NCBI GenBank assembly: GCA_024698715.1
Contig: JAILRA010000033.1
Location: 1-64,000 of the forward strand
DNA length: 64,000 nucleotides
Reading direction: 5' to 3'
Source: Lachnospiraceae bacterium
GTDB lineage: Bacteria; Bacillota; Clostridia; Lachnospirales; Lachnospiraceae
Under the pieces are notes generated by a model. That model was not told the DNA's origin. It searched no databases and was given only the letters and a program-made list of their open reading frames with translations. Below are positions 1 through 9,662 of the stretch, piece after piece (position 1 is the stretch's first letter; every line of letters begins with the position of its first letter). Both the position numbers and the translations under genes were made by a program.

Positions 1-484
1 CTACATCAAGAATCGTATTGATATCGCATTCAATCTCCCATCCGTTTGACTCCCAATATTCAATCATTTCAATAAGCAAATCTTTGTAAATCAATCTGCT
101 CGGATCTGAGGAACTGTTTTTGTATCTCATGAAAAATTCAATCGTCCCGCTTTTTGTATTGTCAAACGCTTTGTTTTCTTTAAGATGCATACCGTTTTGA
201 AACAAAAGATTAATTATAAACGTTCTCGGATCTTCAAGAGTTTTCTCTTTTTCGGAAAGAATCATCTGAGTTTTTTCTCTTATGCGTAGTAAAAACAAAT
301 CCAGAACAAATTCTTCCTTGTCCTTATAGAAGTTATAAAATCCGCCTTGCGCAATCCCCACTTCTTTAGTCAGTTCTCTGATTGAAATATTTCTTATTCC
401 GTCTTTTGCAAGGAGTTTTAACCCTGTTCTTCTGAGTTTTTCCTGTACTTCGTCACGTTCTTCTTTTGTAAATGCTCTTCCCAT
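1..484 (-). CDS. TetR-family transcriptional regulator, 3' end outside the window
   Basis: The frame is open from an ATG at 484 to the window edge, giving 161 visible residues. Residues 1-60 form a TetR-type helix-turn-helix: a helix around RNISIRELTKEVGIAQGGFY followed by NFYKDKEEF, the usual recognition-helix and 'YxxFxxKEEL' arrangement. The rest should be the ligand-binding helical domain, and its C-terminus is missing. The start is fixed by AGGAG 6 bases upstream. Its promoter carries an RTTAG-N6-CTAAC palindrome between the -10 box and the ribosome binding site, so it is probably controlled by the same metal regulator as feoA. The genes it controls may lie to the left of the window. The family assignment is firm; the ligand is unknown. 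Confidence 0.88.
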   Translation of the reverse strand, partial: MGRAFTKEERDEVQEKLRRTGLKLLAKDGIRNISIRELTKEVGIAQGGFYNFYKDKEEFVLDLFLLRIREKTQMILSEKEKTLEDPRTFIINLLFQNGMHLKENKAFDNTKSGTIEFFMRYKNSSSDPSRLIYKDLLIEMIEYWESNGWEIECDINTILDV

Positions 485-495
485 ATTTTTCTCCT

Positions 496-511
496 ATTAG
501 TCTTAACTAAC
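496..511. promoter_or_regulatory. Putative iron/metal operator (RTTAG-N6-CTAAC) upstream of the TetR gene
   Basis: Plus-strand ATTAGTCTTAACTAAC is an inverted repeat of TTAG half-sites separated by six bases. It matches the boxes at eno, fldA, feoA and the ABC operon. It lies 12 bp downstream of a good -10 box, in the transcribed leader. Confidence 0.65.
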
Positions 512-522
512 CATCTGTGAAC

Positions 523-551
523 ATTTTATGCTCATGTTCATAGCTTGTCAA
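523..551 (-). promoter_or_regulatory. Sigma-A type promoter of the TetR gene
   Basis: On the minus strand there is a -35 TTGACA (546-551), a 17-bp spacer and a -10 TAAAAT (523-528), placing transcription start near 515, just before the metal box. Confidence 0.65.
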
Positions 552-573
552 TAACAATTTTGTTTTTCCAAAT

Positions 574-608
574 AAAAATCGGACCACCTTTTTCAACGGT
601 CCGATTTT
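574..608 (-). terminator. Intrinsic terminator downstream of the OB-like lipoprotein gene
   Basis: A perfect 11-bp stem AAAATCGGACC/GGTCCGATTTT with a 13-base loop is followed on the minus strand by TTTTTA. It closes the transport gene string that ends at 654. Confidence 0.8.
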
Positions 609-653
609 ACTCTGTTTCATTTTTGTTTTTTAAAAACTTTTCAGGCTGTGATT

Positions 654-1307
654 TTATTCGTAAATCAGTTTTGCTTCTCTTAAAACACAGTATTTATATG
701 AATCTTCCATATAAGTATCAAAAACGCCAACGACACAGATATTCTCGCCTTCTGAAGGATAATCATCCGGCTTTTTAAATTCGTCCGGCAGTTCATATTC
801 GATTCCCTGTGAACAGCATGCCGTCGCATCCATTATTACGCATCCATAGTAATATATATTCCTTGTTTCATCGTAATATATCGTGTTTATGCCATTCATC
901 TTAACAGTTTTGCCGATGTAATTTTCCGGATAATAAACCATATCGTATACTTGGGAATATACCATTATCTGGGATAATACAGTTAAATCAACATCAATAT
1001 TTTCAGTCTCACTGTCATCATTCTTTTCCTCAGCCGATTCATTACCTGTCAGCTCAGAAGACAGTCCCTGCTCATTTGCCTGATTCTCGGATACATTGTC
1101 TTTATCCATGATCGAATCGCTTTCATTTTCAGTATCCATACTCTGATTTTCACTGTCAATTTTGACATCGGTAATAATATCACTTTCTGTCAAAACTGTT
1201 ATTTTATCGGTATTATCATTTGAAGATGCTTTATTAATACAGCCTTGAGTTATAACAGGCAATAAAAGCATTACTGTACATATTCCCAGCATTATTTTCC
1301 TTCTCAT
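654..1307 (-). CDS. Lipoprotein with acidic linker and OB-like C-terminal domain
   Basis: 217 residues. A lipoprotein signal peptide ends at a lipobox (ITQGC, Cys about 23), so the protein should be anchored outside the membrane. Residues 30-105 are acidic and Ser/Asn-rich, a typical surface linker. Residues 110-217 look like a small beta-barrel: GKTVKMNG, a Cys-Cys pair in ATACCSQG, and ICVVGVFDTY recall OB-fold lipoproteins and DUF1980-like domains, but this is a guess from pattern only. It starts 11 bases after the ZnuA-like gene with GGAGAG before the ATG, so the two are probably co-translated and may share a metal-handling role. Function unknown. Confidence 0.75.
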   Translation of the reverse strand: MRRKIMLGICTVMLLLPVITQGCINKASSNDNTDKITVLTESDIITDVKIDSENQSMDTENESDSIMDKDNVSENQANEQGLSSELTGNESAEEKNDDSETENIDVDLTVLSQIMVYSQVYDMVYYPENYIGKTVKMNGINTIYYDETRNIYYYGCVIMDATACCSQGIEYELPDEFKKPDDYPSEGENICVVGVFDTYMEDSYKYCVLREAKLIYE

Positions 1308-1318
1308 ACGATACTCTC

Positions 1319-2404
1319 CTACTTCATGGCTTCCTTAAGTACCAAAAGATTATCTTTCATTATCGACAAATACGTTGCACCGTTTTGAACATCCTGCGAT
1401 GTTTTTGACTGCATTGAATCCATTACAAGAATCTGCTGATTTCCCGATTCTGTATTTGACACTATCGTTTCCGCTATCTTTTTGTTATTTCCTTCAATTG
1501 TCAGGATTGCATGAAGCGATAATTCATCCATTTTTTCTGCAAGGAAAATAATCGTTTCAAAACTCGCTTCTGTTTCTGTCGAACAACCTGCGAATGCGGC
1601 ATAATAGTTAAGTCCGTAATCGTCAACCATATATCTGAACGGAAAACGGTCTCCAAAAACAAGAGTGTCTTTTGATCCTTCAGCCACGATTTTTTTATAC
1701 TCTTCATCCAGGGCTTTCAATTCATTCACATAAGCATTTGTATTGTTCTTATAAGCACCTGCATTGGCCGGATCAGCTTTCTGAATGGATTCAGAAATAC
1801 GCTCTGTAAGAATTGTCGCATTTCTTAAAGAAAGCCAGACATGTTCATCGTATTCAATCTCATCATGATGTTCATGTTCTTCGTCATTACCATCTTCTTC
1901 ATGATTATCATCGTGACTTTCTCCATCATTTTCATGCTCGTGTTCTTCATCGCTTTCTTCTTCGTCAGCATGCTCATGATCATGTTCGCTTTCTTCCTGC
2001 ATGCCTTCCACCGCTTCCTCCTCTTTAACAGAATCTCCAAGCACTTCCATAAGATTTATAACCTGCATATCCTTGTTATTCGCTTCTTTTAAAACATCTT
2101 CAACCCACTCATCCGACTCACCGCCAACATATACAAAAACATCGCATTCGGATATTTTTACAATATCCTGTGCGGTAGGCTGATAATTGTGCAGATCGAC
2201 TCCCTTGTCAAGAAGCAAAGTCACTTCCGCTTTTGCAGGATTCTCACCAAGTATATTCATAACCCAGTCATATTCAGGGAAAATAGTTGTTACAATTTTA
2301 AGATTGTCATCATTATTGACATTGCCGTCACCGACATTTTGACACGCCAAAAGACTGCATGCAGTTAAAATAACCGCAGCAAAAAAAGAAATATATTTTT
2401 TCAT
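1319..2404 (-). CDS. Zinc/manganese ABC transporter substrate-binding lipoprotein (ZnuA-like)
   Basis: 361 residues. Lipobox around LLAC (Cys about 21). The cluster A-I metal-binding fold is recognised from TTIFPEYDWV near the N-terminus, LHNYQPTAQDI (first metal-ligand His), a region with DEHVWLS (second ligand His), and FGDRFPFRYM toward the C-terminus. Between them, residues about 140-190 form a long Asp/Glu/His loop with many HDHEH-type motifs, as in zinc-specific ZnuA proteins, where it is thought to sense or shuttle Zn. It lacks adjacent ABC permease and ATPase genes of the ZnuBC type, so partners must be elsewhere, or it works with the upstream ABC pair. RBS GGAGG 6 bases before the ATG. 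Confidence 0.92.
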   Translation of the reverse strand: MKKYISFFAAVILTACSLLACQNVGDGNVNNDDNLKIVTTIFPEYDWVMNILGENPAKAEVTLLLDKGVDLHNYQPTAQDIVKISECDVFVYVGGESDEWVEDVLKEANNKDMQVINLMEVLGDSVKEEEAVEGMQEESEHDHEHADEEESDEEHEHENDGESHDDNHEEDGNDEEHEHHDEIEYDEHVWLSLRNATILTERISESIQKADPANAGAYKNNTNAYVNELKALDEEYKKIVAEGSKDTLVFGDRFPFRYMVDDYGLNYYAAFAGCSTETEASFETIIFLAEKMDELSLHAILTIEGNNKKIAETIVSNTESGNQQILVMDSMQSKTSQDVQNGATYLSIMKDNLLVLKEAMK

Positions 2405-2474
2405 AAAATCCTCCGTTTGATTATTCAGTAAAAAATTTTCAGTATAAAATGTGAAATGCTCAAACAGGATTTCA

Positions 2475-2882
2475 TCAATTATTCAGTCTGACTTTCATGG
2501 AAACAGGTGTGGCAAAAGAAAAACCGCACACCGTCAAGAATTTTAAAACAAGAACTGTTAATGCGGGAATAAATACTATGGATAAAGATATAATCCCGCT
2601 AAAGCCGTGAATATAATTCTCGCACTGATGAAGACATACACAGACAGAACAATCATCATCTTCACAATGAATATAATGATTTGATTCCAAAGACATAAAC
2701 AAATAAGAGAACATAAAAGAAACGAGCATAATAATTGCAAATATGCCCGCTAAAATCTTTTCTGTGTTTTTATGTCTCTTTATGTTCATAAATTTTCCGT
2801 CTTTAGTATCAATCTCTATGCGTCGTTCTACGATTTCAAAATTATAATCACATTGTTTATACGCGTCAAGAGGAACAAACAT
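2475..2882 (-). CDS. Small Cys/His-containing membrane protein
   Basis: 135 residues as drawn, with the ATG directly abutting the previous stop (TGAATG), which suggests translational coupling. An alternative start at residue 32 (MNIKRHKN) has a GACGGA element upstream and would leave a more typical membrane protein. Two transmembrane segments (about 43-65 and 95-118) flank an extracytoplasmic loop with HCEDDDCSVCVCLHQC, five Cys and two His in 20 residues, suggesting metal binding or a disulfide-rich loop. I do not recognise a named family. The position just upstream of a ZnuA-like lipoprotein supports a metal-related role, but that is inference. Confidence 0.65.
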   Translation of the reverse strand: MFVPLDAYKQCDYNFEIVERRIEIDTKDGKFMNIKRHKNTEKILAGIFAIIMLVSFMFSYLFMSLESNHYIHCEDDDCSVCVCLHQCENYIHGFSGIISLSIVFIPALTVLVLKFLTVCGFSFATPVSMKVRLNN

Positions 2883-3386
2883 TCATCGCATAATCAATGC
2901 GCAAATCCACGCAGCAAGAGCTGAGGCACCGGGAAATATGACTAATAGTTTCAGTAACTGACTCTTAATGTTATATCCGTACTTCATGTTGGAATAAACT
3001 GGTTCTACTTCAGGATAAAAAAATTGAAAAAACTTAAACTTCAAAAGAAGAAAATAATCAAAGCATGTCATATCGTATATCTTGTAGACCGTGAAAATCG
3101 TTACAAATCTTATAAAGAACTGCCAGAACGAAAAGCCGCTTCGGAATCCGTCCCAGATGGATATCACACCCACACCCAGAATCATCAGGATGCTGAATAT
3201 CATAAGAGACCATCCAATCTTCCTTGCTCCCAGGAAAAGTTCTTCTTTTCTTTCAAGCGTAACAGCCTGAGCCTCTTTGGGTGCGGACGAAAAGAATTTT
3301 TTGTTCTGTACAAAAGCCACTGCCGAAATCAACATCAAAGTTATCGCCGCGCAGAAAACAATAGTCAAAAATATCGTTAGTATCAT
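2883..3386 (-). CDS. Hypothetical membrane protein, 167 aa
   Basis: Transmembrane segments at about 3-25, 57-80, 84-103 and 145-165, with a cytoplasmic loop containing an aromatic-rich stretch (CFDYFLLLKFKFFQFF). No motif that I recognise. It begins 26 bases after the second ABC transporter gene and its stop touches the next start, so it is part of the same transcript. It may assist the ABC transporter; no function can be claimed. Confidence 0.65.
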   Translation of the reverse strand: MILTIFLTIVFCAAITLMLISAVAFVQNKKFFSSAPKEAQAVTLERKEELFLGARKIGWSLMIFSILMILGVGVISIWDGFRSGFSFWQFFIRFVTIFTVYKIYDMTCFDYFLLLKFKFFQFFYPEVEPVYSNMKYGYNIKSQLLKLLVIFPGASALAAWICALIMR

Positions 3387-3412
3387 TTATATTTCTCCAT
3401 TCCGTGTTAGTT

Positions 3413-5176
3413 CTATGCCGAAGTTTGAAGTGAAACCATATGGGCATATACTCCGTTTTTATCCATAAGAGAATCATGATTGCCTTTTTCAACTATACGG
3501 CCGTCAGATATTACAAGTATCTGATCTGCATCCTTAACGGTTTTAAGTCTGTGCGCAATAACCATCAGTGTCTTATTCCTGCAAAGTTCTGAGATTGCTT
3601 CCTGAATCGCTCGCTCGTTATCAGCATCAACGCTCGCTGTCGCTTCATCAAGGATAACAATCGGGGCATCTTTCAAAATACACCTTGCAATGGAAATTCT
3701 CTGTTGTTCTCCGCCTGACAAGGATGCGCCGCCTTCGCCGATGACAGTATCAAATCCATTGGGAAGCTGCATTATAAAATCATAACATCTCGCCTTTTTA
3801 GCCGCCTCCTCAACTTCCTCTCTGGCCGCATTTGGACGACCGATGGCTATATTGTTATATACGGTATCCTGGAAAAGATACACTCTTTGGAAAACCATGC
3901 TTATCTGATCCATCAGACTGCCAAGTTTTACATCCTTAATATCTTTGCCTTTTACCTTAATGCTTCCGGATTCAATATCCCAAAGTCTGGCAAGAAGCGA
4001 TGCAATGGTCGACTTTCCTCCACCCGAAGGTCCGACAAGCGCAGTCATCTCACCCTTATTAATCTTAAATGAAATATTCTTGAGAACTTCCTTGTCAGTA
4101 TAGCCGAAACTTACATCATCATACTCTATTTCGGGGTGCAAATCGTTGCTGGGCAATGTTAAATCTGCATTTAATTTTTCTGATTTTTCTTCGAATACAG
4201 CCATTCCTTCATCTTTAAGTTCTTCTGCCGCGAAAACTTCTTCGATTCTGTTGAGGCTGGCTTCCGTAACAGTAAGGCGTGCCATCTGAGAGTAATAACT
4301 CTTAATGGCAACGAATAAATCGAAGATAAAAAGTGCCATACCGACCATATAAATATTGTTTATCGATCCAATATAATAAAGATAAGCACATAATGCAAAA
4401 ACTACTGAAGTTCCGATACCGAAAGTCAGATTAAGCGCTCTCGCCCAGGGAGTATAATCAACCTCAAATTTTATACTTTCCCTGCAGCTTTTCTCAAACT
4501 CATCCGTTAATTTCTTTGATTTGTCTCCAAGCATATTATATGATTTAATGATTCCTATGCCTTCGGCAAAGTCCAATACCTCTTCGGTAAGTGATTCAGA
4601 GCATTCCTGCTTAATCTTTGAGTGCTTCAAAGTACTCTTAAGCATTAAGTTGCCGACAAGAATAAATGCTCCCACAAATAACAGAGAAAGAATACCTATT
4701 CTTAAATCCATCACAAACATCATAATTACCATAATTGTCTGTGATGTTATAAAGGAGACGAGTTCTGAGAGTACACCCATGCAGTTTTCCTCGATAAATA
4801 CCATATCCGTCGATAAAACCGTGCTGATTTTACCGATATTTCCCTCGGTAAAATATCCCATTGGAAGTTTTCTTAAATGATCTCCCAGACGAATTCTCAT
4901 ATCCGCAAAAACCATATAGCCTGCTCCAGATTGAAGTACATTGGTTATATGTTCAAATACAGCCTCTAAAATTACACTGGCAAAAACAGCAATTCCAAGA
5001 TACAGACATTTCATTTTATCCATATTGCCGTTCATGAAAAGACTGATTATTAAGAAACTCAACATTAAAGGAATCTTCATCATTATTCCTTTAATGAACG
5101 ATGTAATATACGAGGCTCTGATTCTTGTCTTGTATTTACCGGTTATTCCGATAAGTCTGTGCAGTATTTTTAACAT
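3413..5176 (-). CDS. ABC transporter, fused permease/ATPase, second half of a heterodimer
   Basis: 587 residues: a six-helix exporter-type membrane domain (about 15-310) and a nucleotide-binding domain (about 345-580) with Walker A GPSGGGKST, Q-loop VFQRVYLF, signature LSGGEQQR, Walker B IVILDEATAS and H-loop IAHRLK. It starts one base after the stop of the partner gene. The pair, preceded by an AraC-type regulator and controlled by an iron-type box, resembles the YbtP/YbtQ and IrtAB arrangement, in which exporter-fold proteins import siderophores. Export of a metallophore or another compound is equally possible. Confidence 0.93.
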   Translation of the reverse strand: MLKILHRLIGITGKYKTRIRASYITSFIKGIMMKIPLMLSFLIISLFMNGNMDKMKCLYLGIAVFASVILEAVFEHITNVLQSGAGYMVFADMRIRLGDHLRKLPMGYFTEGNIGKISTVLSTDMVFIEENCMGVLSELVSFITSQTIMVIMMFVMDLRIGILSLLFVGAFILVGNLMLKSTLKHSKIKQECSESLTEEVLDFAEGIGIIKSYNMLGDKSKKLTDEFEKSCRESIKFEVDYTPWARALNLTFGIGTSVVFALCAYLYYIGSINNIYMVGMALFIFDLFVAIKSYYSQMARLTVTEASLNRIEEVFAAEELKDEGMAVFEEKSEKLNADLTLPSNDLHPEIEYDDVSFGYTDKEVLKNISFKINKGEMTALVGPSGGGKSTIASLLARLWDIESGSIKVKGKDIKDVKLGSLMDQISMVFQRVYLFQDTVYNNIAIGRPNAAREEVEEAAKKARCYDFIMQLPNGFDTVIGEGGASLSGGEQQRISIARCILKDAPIVILDEATASVDADNERAIQEAISELCRNKTLMVIAHRLKTVKDADQILVISDGRIVEKGNHDSLMDKNGVYAHMVSLQTSA

Positions 5177-5177
5177 A

Positions 5178-6911
5178 TTAGGCCTCCTTTATCTTCCAGG
5201 TGCTTGCAGAAACGCTCGCATCCCAAAGTTTCTTGTATTCAGGACAAATCATCAAAAGATTGGCATGAGTATCAGCTTCGATGCATTCACCGTCTTTCAT
5301 TACGCATATCTTATCTGCATTCTTGATTGTCGAAAGTCTGTGTGCAATAACCAAAACCGTCTTGTCCTTAATAATCTCATCTATCGCAGCATTCATCTTC
5401 TCCTCATTTTCGGGATCCATAAATGCAGTTGCCTCGTCAAGTACGATTATTGGAGCATTCTTAAGTATCGCTCTTGCGAGAGAAATACGCTGCCTTTCAC
5501 CACCTGATAACTGTTTTCCGGAATCGCCCGCCTGAGTATCGAGTCCGTTTGGAAATCTTGCTATAAATTCATCACACTGTGCTCTTGATGCTGCATCAAG
5601 CACTTCTTCTCTTGTTGCATCAGGCTTTCCGATTAATATATTTTCATACAGGGTTGTATTAAACAAAAACTGTTCCTGAGATACATACGCAACCTGATTA
5701 TTCAGTGCTTCAAGTGACATATCCGTTATGTCCTGACCACCTATGGAAATATTCCCGTCATTAAGATCATAATAATGAACCAGAAGCTTGGCCAGAGTCG
5801 ATTTGCCGCTTCCGGATTCACCTACCAATGCAGTTGTACTTCCCTGTTTAAGAGAAATATTTACACCGTGAAGAACCTCTTTATCCTCATACGCAAAATG
5901 AATATTTTTAAATTCAATATCAAGATTTTCTCCCTTAAAATTATTTGTTCCTTCTTTAAGAGGCGGATGCTCCATCATCTTCTCAAGTTCCGCAATCTTG
6001 TAATCAAGCTGAGGGAATTTTCCCGCAAAATTAAGTGCTTTAAGGAAAGAAGGTCCCACAGCAAAGGACATGCAAAGAACCAATACGAGTTTATCAAGTG
6101 TTAAAATACCCGATAAAACCATCAAACCTCCGATGGGCAGAATAAGTAAGGCAAGGCAGGGAAGTATACTTGAGTATGCTGCCATCCAGGGCCAGCATAC
6201 CTTGTACCAGTCCAAAGTGAAATCACGATAATTCCGTACAACCTCACCGAATCTCTTGTACGAGTCTCCATCCTTATTAAATACTTTAACAACTTCCATG
6301 CCGTTAACGTATTCAATAATTGTATTATTCATTTTTGCAGCCGATTCATAATAAGCATTCATCTTGGACATTCCTGATTTCATCATCATGCCCATAGCAA
6401 ACATTCCGACGATTAAAGGCACAAAAGATAAAAGTGCAAGTCTCCAGTCAACAACAAACATCAGTATAATGATCAGGGAAGGAATAAAAATATTTGCAAT
6501 GCCTTCAGGGATTGCATGCGCCAAAAGCAATTCAACCTGATCGATATCATCCGTAAATACTTTTTTAATACGTCCCGTTCCCAGTTCTTTGATATTTCCG
6601 AGAGGCTGTTTTTCCAGCTTTCTCTGAAGGGATATTCTTAAATTCTTAAGTGTGTTATATGCACTTATATGAGAAAAAACCAATCCCTGAGTATAAAGAA
6701 TCGCAAAAAGCAATTCGCATATTCCCACAAACAGTACCCTGAACAAAATAAACATAATACTTACATTTTCTCCTTTTGTAAGGGGAGAAATAATCTGATA
6801 TACAAAAAAATACGGCATAACACTGGCTACAATTCCGATTGCCATAAAAACAGCCGCCAGCACAGTATATTTTTTGTACTTGCCGATATAAGGTGCAACT
6901 CTTTTAAACAT
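5178..6911 (-). CDS. ABC transporter, fused permease/ATPase, first half of a heterodimer
   Basis: 577 residues with an exporter-type membrane domain (about 10-310) and an ATPase domain with Walker A GESGSGKST, Q-loop VSQEQFLF, signature LSGGERQR, Walker B IIVLDEATAFMD and H-loop IAHRLST. Both halves keep a Glu after the Walker B Asp, so both sites look catalytically competent. RBS AAGGAG 8 bases before the ATG. The leader contains a metal box inside a hairpin, which points to induction under metal starvation. Confidence 0.93.
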   Translation of the reverse strand: MFKRVAPYIGKYKKYTVLAAVFMAIGIVASVMPYFFVYQIISPLTKGENVSIMFILFRVLFVGICELLFAILYTQGLVFSHISAYNTLKNLRISLQRKLEKQPLGNIKELGTGRIKKVFTDDIDQVELLLAHAIPEGIANIFIPSLIIILMFVVDWRLALLSFVPLIVGMFAMGMMMKSGMSKMNAYYESAAKMNNTIIEYVNGMEVVKVFNKDGDSYKRFGEVVRNYRDFTLDWYKVCWPWMAAYSSILPCLALLILPIGGLMVLSGILTLDKLVLVLCMSFAVGPSFLKALNFAGKFPQLDYKIAELEKMMEHPPLKEGTNNFKGENLDIEFKNIHFAYEDKEVLHGVNISLKQGSTTALVGESGSGKSTLAKLLVHYYDLNDGNISIGGQDITDMSLEALNNQVAYVSQEQFLFNTTLYENILIGKPDATREEVLDAASRAQCDEFIARFPNGLDTQAGDSGKQLSGGERQRISLARAILKNAPIIVLDEATAFMDPENEEKMNAAIDEIIKDKTVLVIAHRLSTIKNADKICVMKDGECIEADTHANLLMICPEYKKLWDASVSASTWKIKEA

Positions 6912-6928
6912 AGCTTCTCCTTTTCATT

Positions 6929-6969
6929 AAAAATCCGTATCGTTAGCCATAACTAACAACACGGATTTT
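6929..6969 (-). promoter_or_regulatory. Metal box embedded in a terminator-like hairpin, ABC operon leader
   Basis: The palindrome GTTAGCCATAACTAAC (6942-6957) sits inside a longer inverted repeat, AAAATCCGT/ACGGATTTT (6930-6938 and 6961-6969), followed on the minus strand by a T-run. It lies between the AraC gene and the ABC pair and could act both as a DNA operator and as a terminator or attenuator. A possible -35 TTGATA is at 6992-6997; the -10 is unclear. Confidence 0.6.
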
Positions 6970-7006
6970 ACAAGCATTTTTTATAATAATCTATCAAATT
7001 AAAATA

Positions 7007-7972
7007 TTATTTTAACACTTTTCGCTCACAGAACTTCTTGGGAGTAATTCCGAATCTTTCTTTGAATTTTTTCGAAAAATGACTCATATGATAATATCCT
7101 GCCTGGATTGCCGCTTCCGTTACGGTATAATTACCCTTCATTAAAAGACCTGCAGCATATTCAAGTCTTTGTTCTTCAACATACGAATGCAACGATGAAG
7201 CATATAATTGTCTGAACAGTCTGTTTAATTTACTCACGCTCATATTCAATTCGGATGCCACTTCCGGTGCACAGTAATCATTATATGGTTCCAATTGAAT
7301 TGTTTCTCTTAATTTTGCAAGTTTTTTTATTTCATTATTATCCGATACAGGCAGTACATCGTTTTCGCCGGGTTCATTATACGTTATTGCATACAAAACC
7401 ATGGCAATCAGTTCAAACATCTTCATTTCCAAAAATACATACTGAAATTCTTTGTATCTGTCCGCACTGTCTATTTCCGAAAGTATTCTATACATATCCG
7501 GAGTAATAACTGTTGTTTTCACCTCAGTGCAAACCATATTTTCAATTTTTTTCTTTTCTTCTCTCGAAAAAAAAGAATTAAGAAAATCTCTGAATTTTTC
7601 AGTTTTCATCTGGAGGCTTTTAAATTGAAATTTTACTCCCTTATCATAATGCATCGATGTCTCATAATTATTATTTCGATAAATGCATACTTCGCCTTTC
7701 TTCATGTTAACGATTTGATGTCCGTCAACTTCCTTATTACCGACAACCCATTCTATATTGCGATTTAAATTGAATATAATCTGTATCTCATCTTTTCCTG
7801 AATTATCGGTTTTCTTCGCATCCATATCCTGAAGGAATTCCAGATCCCATCTGTAATACGAAATATCGCTTTCCGATTTTTTACCTTTTATTTCCGCCTG
7901 TCCCATTCCTTCGGGAAGGCTCTTTTTCCCATTCATGTAATTGTATAAATCTTCTGTTGTTAACGATTGCAT
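7007..7972 (-). CDS. AraC-family transcriptional regulator
   Basis: 321 residues. The C-terminal 100 residues carry the double helix-turn-helix: APEVASELNMSVSKLNRLFRQ and then VTEAAIQAGYYHMSHFSKKFKERFGITPKKF. The N-terminal 200 residues should be the effector-binding part and do not show a clear cupin motif. In PchR- and YbtA-type systems such a regulator binds a siderophore and activates the neighbouring transporter genes, and here it lies just upstream of an exporter-fold ABC pair. That role is inferred from position. RBS AAGG before the ATG at 7972. Confidence 0.88.
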   Translation of the reverse strand: MQSLTTEDLYNYMNGKKSLPEGMGQAEIKGKKSESDISYYRWDLEFLQDMDAKKTDNSGKDEIQIIFNLNRNIEWVVGNKEVDGHQIVNMKKGEVCIYRNNNYETSMHYDKGVKFQFKSLQMKTEKFRDFLNSFFSREEKKKIENMVCTEVKTTVITPDMYRILSEIDSADRYKEFQYVFLEMKMFELIAMVLYAITYNEPGENDVLPVSDNNEIKKLAKLRETIQLEPYNDYCAPEVASELNMSVSKLNRLFRQLYASSLHSYVEEQRLEYAAGLLMKGNYTVTEAAIQAGYYHMSHFSKKFKERFGITPKKFCERKVLK

Positions 7973-7998
7973 ATTATACCTTCATCTTACGGACAAAC

Positions 7999-8026
7999 GG
8001 GGCAGACCGATCGCTCAATCTGCCCC
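7999..8026 (-). terminator. Probable terminator of the enolase gene
   Basis: Stem GGGGCAGA/TCTGCCCC with a 12-base loop, 32 bp beyond the enolase stop. The T-tract after it is weak, so termination may be partial. Confidence 0.5.
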
Positions 8027-8058
8027 AAACGGAAAGGAAATAAAAAGTATGAATAACG

Positions 8059-9471
<1,413 letters not shown>

Positions 9472-9479
9472 TTATTCAA

Positions 9480-9531
9480 GTTAGTTTTCGCTAACTAAAT
9501 ATATGTTAACACCCATCCGGTTAGTTGTCAA
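9480..9531 (-). promoter_or_regulatory. eno promoter with metal box over the start site
   Basis: -35 TTGACA (9526-9531), 17-bp spacer, -10 TAACAT (9503-9508). The palindrome GTTAGTTTTCGCTAAC (9480-9495) lies just downstream of the -10, where a repressor would block initiation. A second, longer-spaced repeat (TTAGTT-N6-AACTAA, 9521-9538) covers the -35. Confidence 0.65.
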
Positions 9532-9555
9532 TAACTAAATTTATAAATATGAAAA

Positions 9556-9590
9556 GAGCAAATCAAGATGCTTGCAATCTCAATTTGCTC
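9556..9590 (-). terminator. Terminator of the flavodoxin gene
   Basis: GAGCAAAT/ATTTGCTC stem, extended inward with two non-Watson-Crick positions, followed on the minus strand by TTTTC. It lies about 75 bp after the flavodoxin stop and just before the eno promoter. Confidence 0.65.
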
Positions 9591-9662
9591 CATTCAAGTA
9601 CGGCTATTTCCTCTGTTAAAAGAGGGAGGTTAATATAAAAATATAATGGTAAAACGGCTAGT

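Noticed and set aside
1813-2092. Plus- and minus-frame open frames rich in His, Met and Phe inside the ZnuA-like gene
   Set aside because: They arise from the GAY/CAY codon repeats of the His-rich loop and lack ribosome binding sites.
9521-9538. TTAGTT-N6-AACTAA over the eno -35 as a full metal box
   Set aside because: The half-site spacing differs from the other boxes (TTAG to CTAA is 10 bases rather than 6), so I treat it only as a possible weak site.
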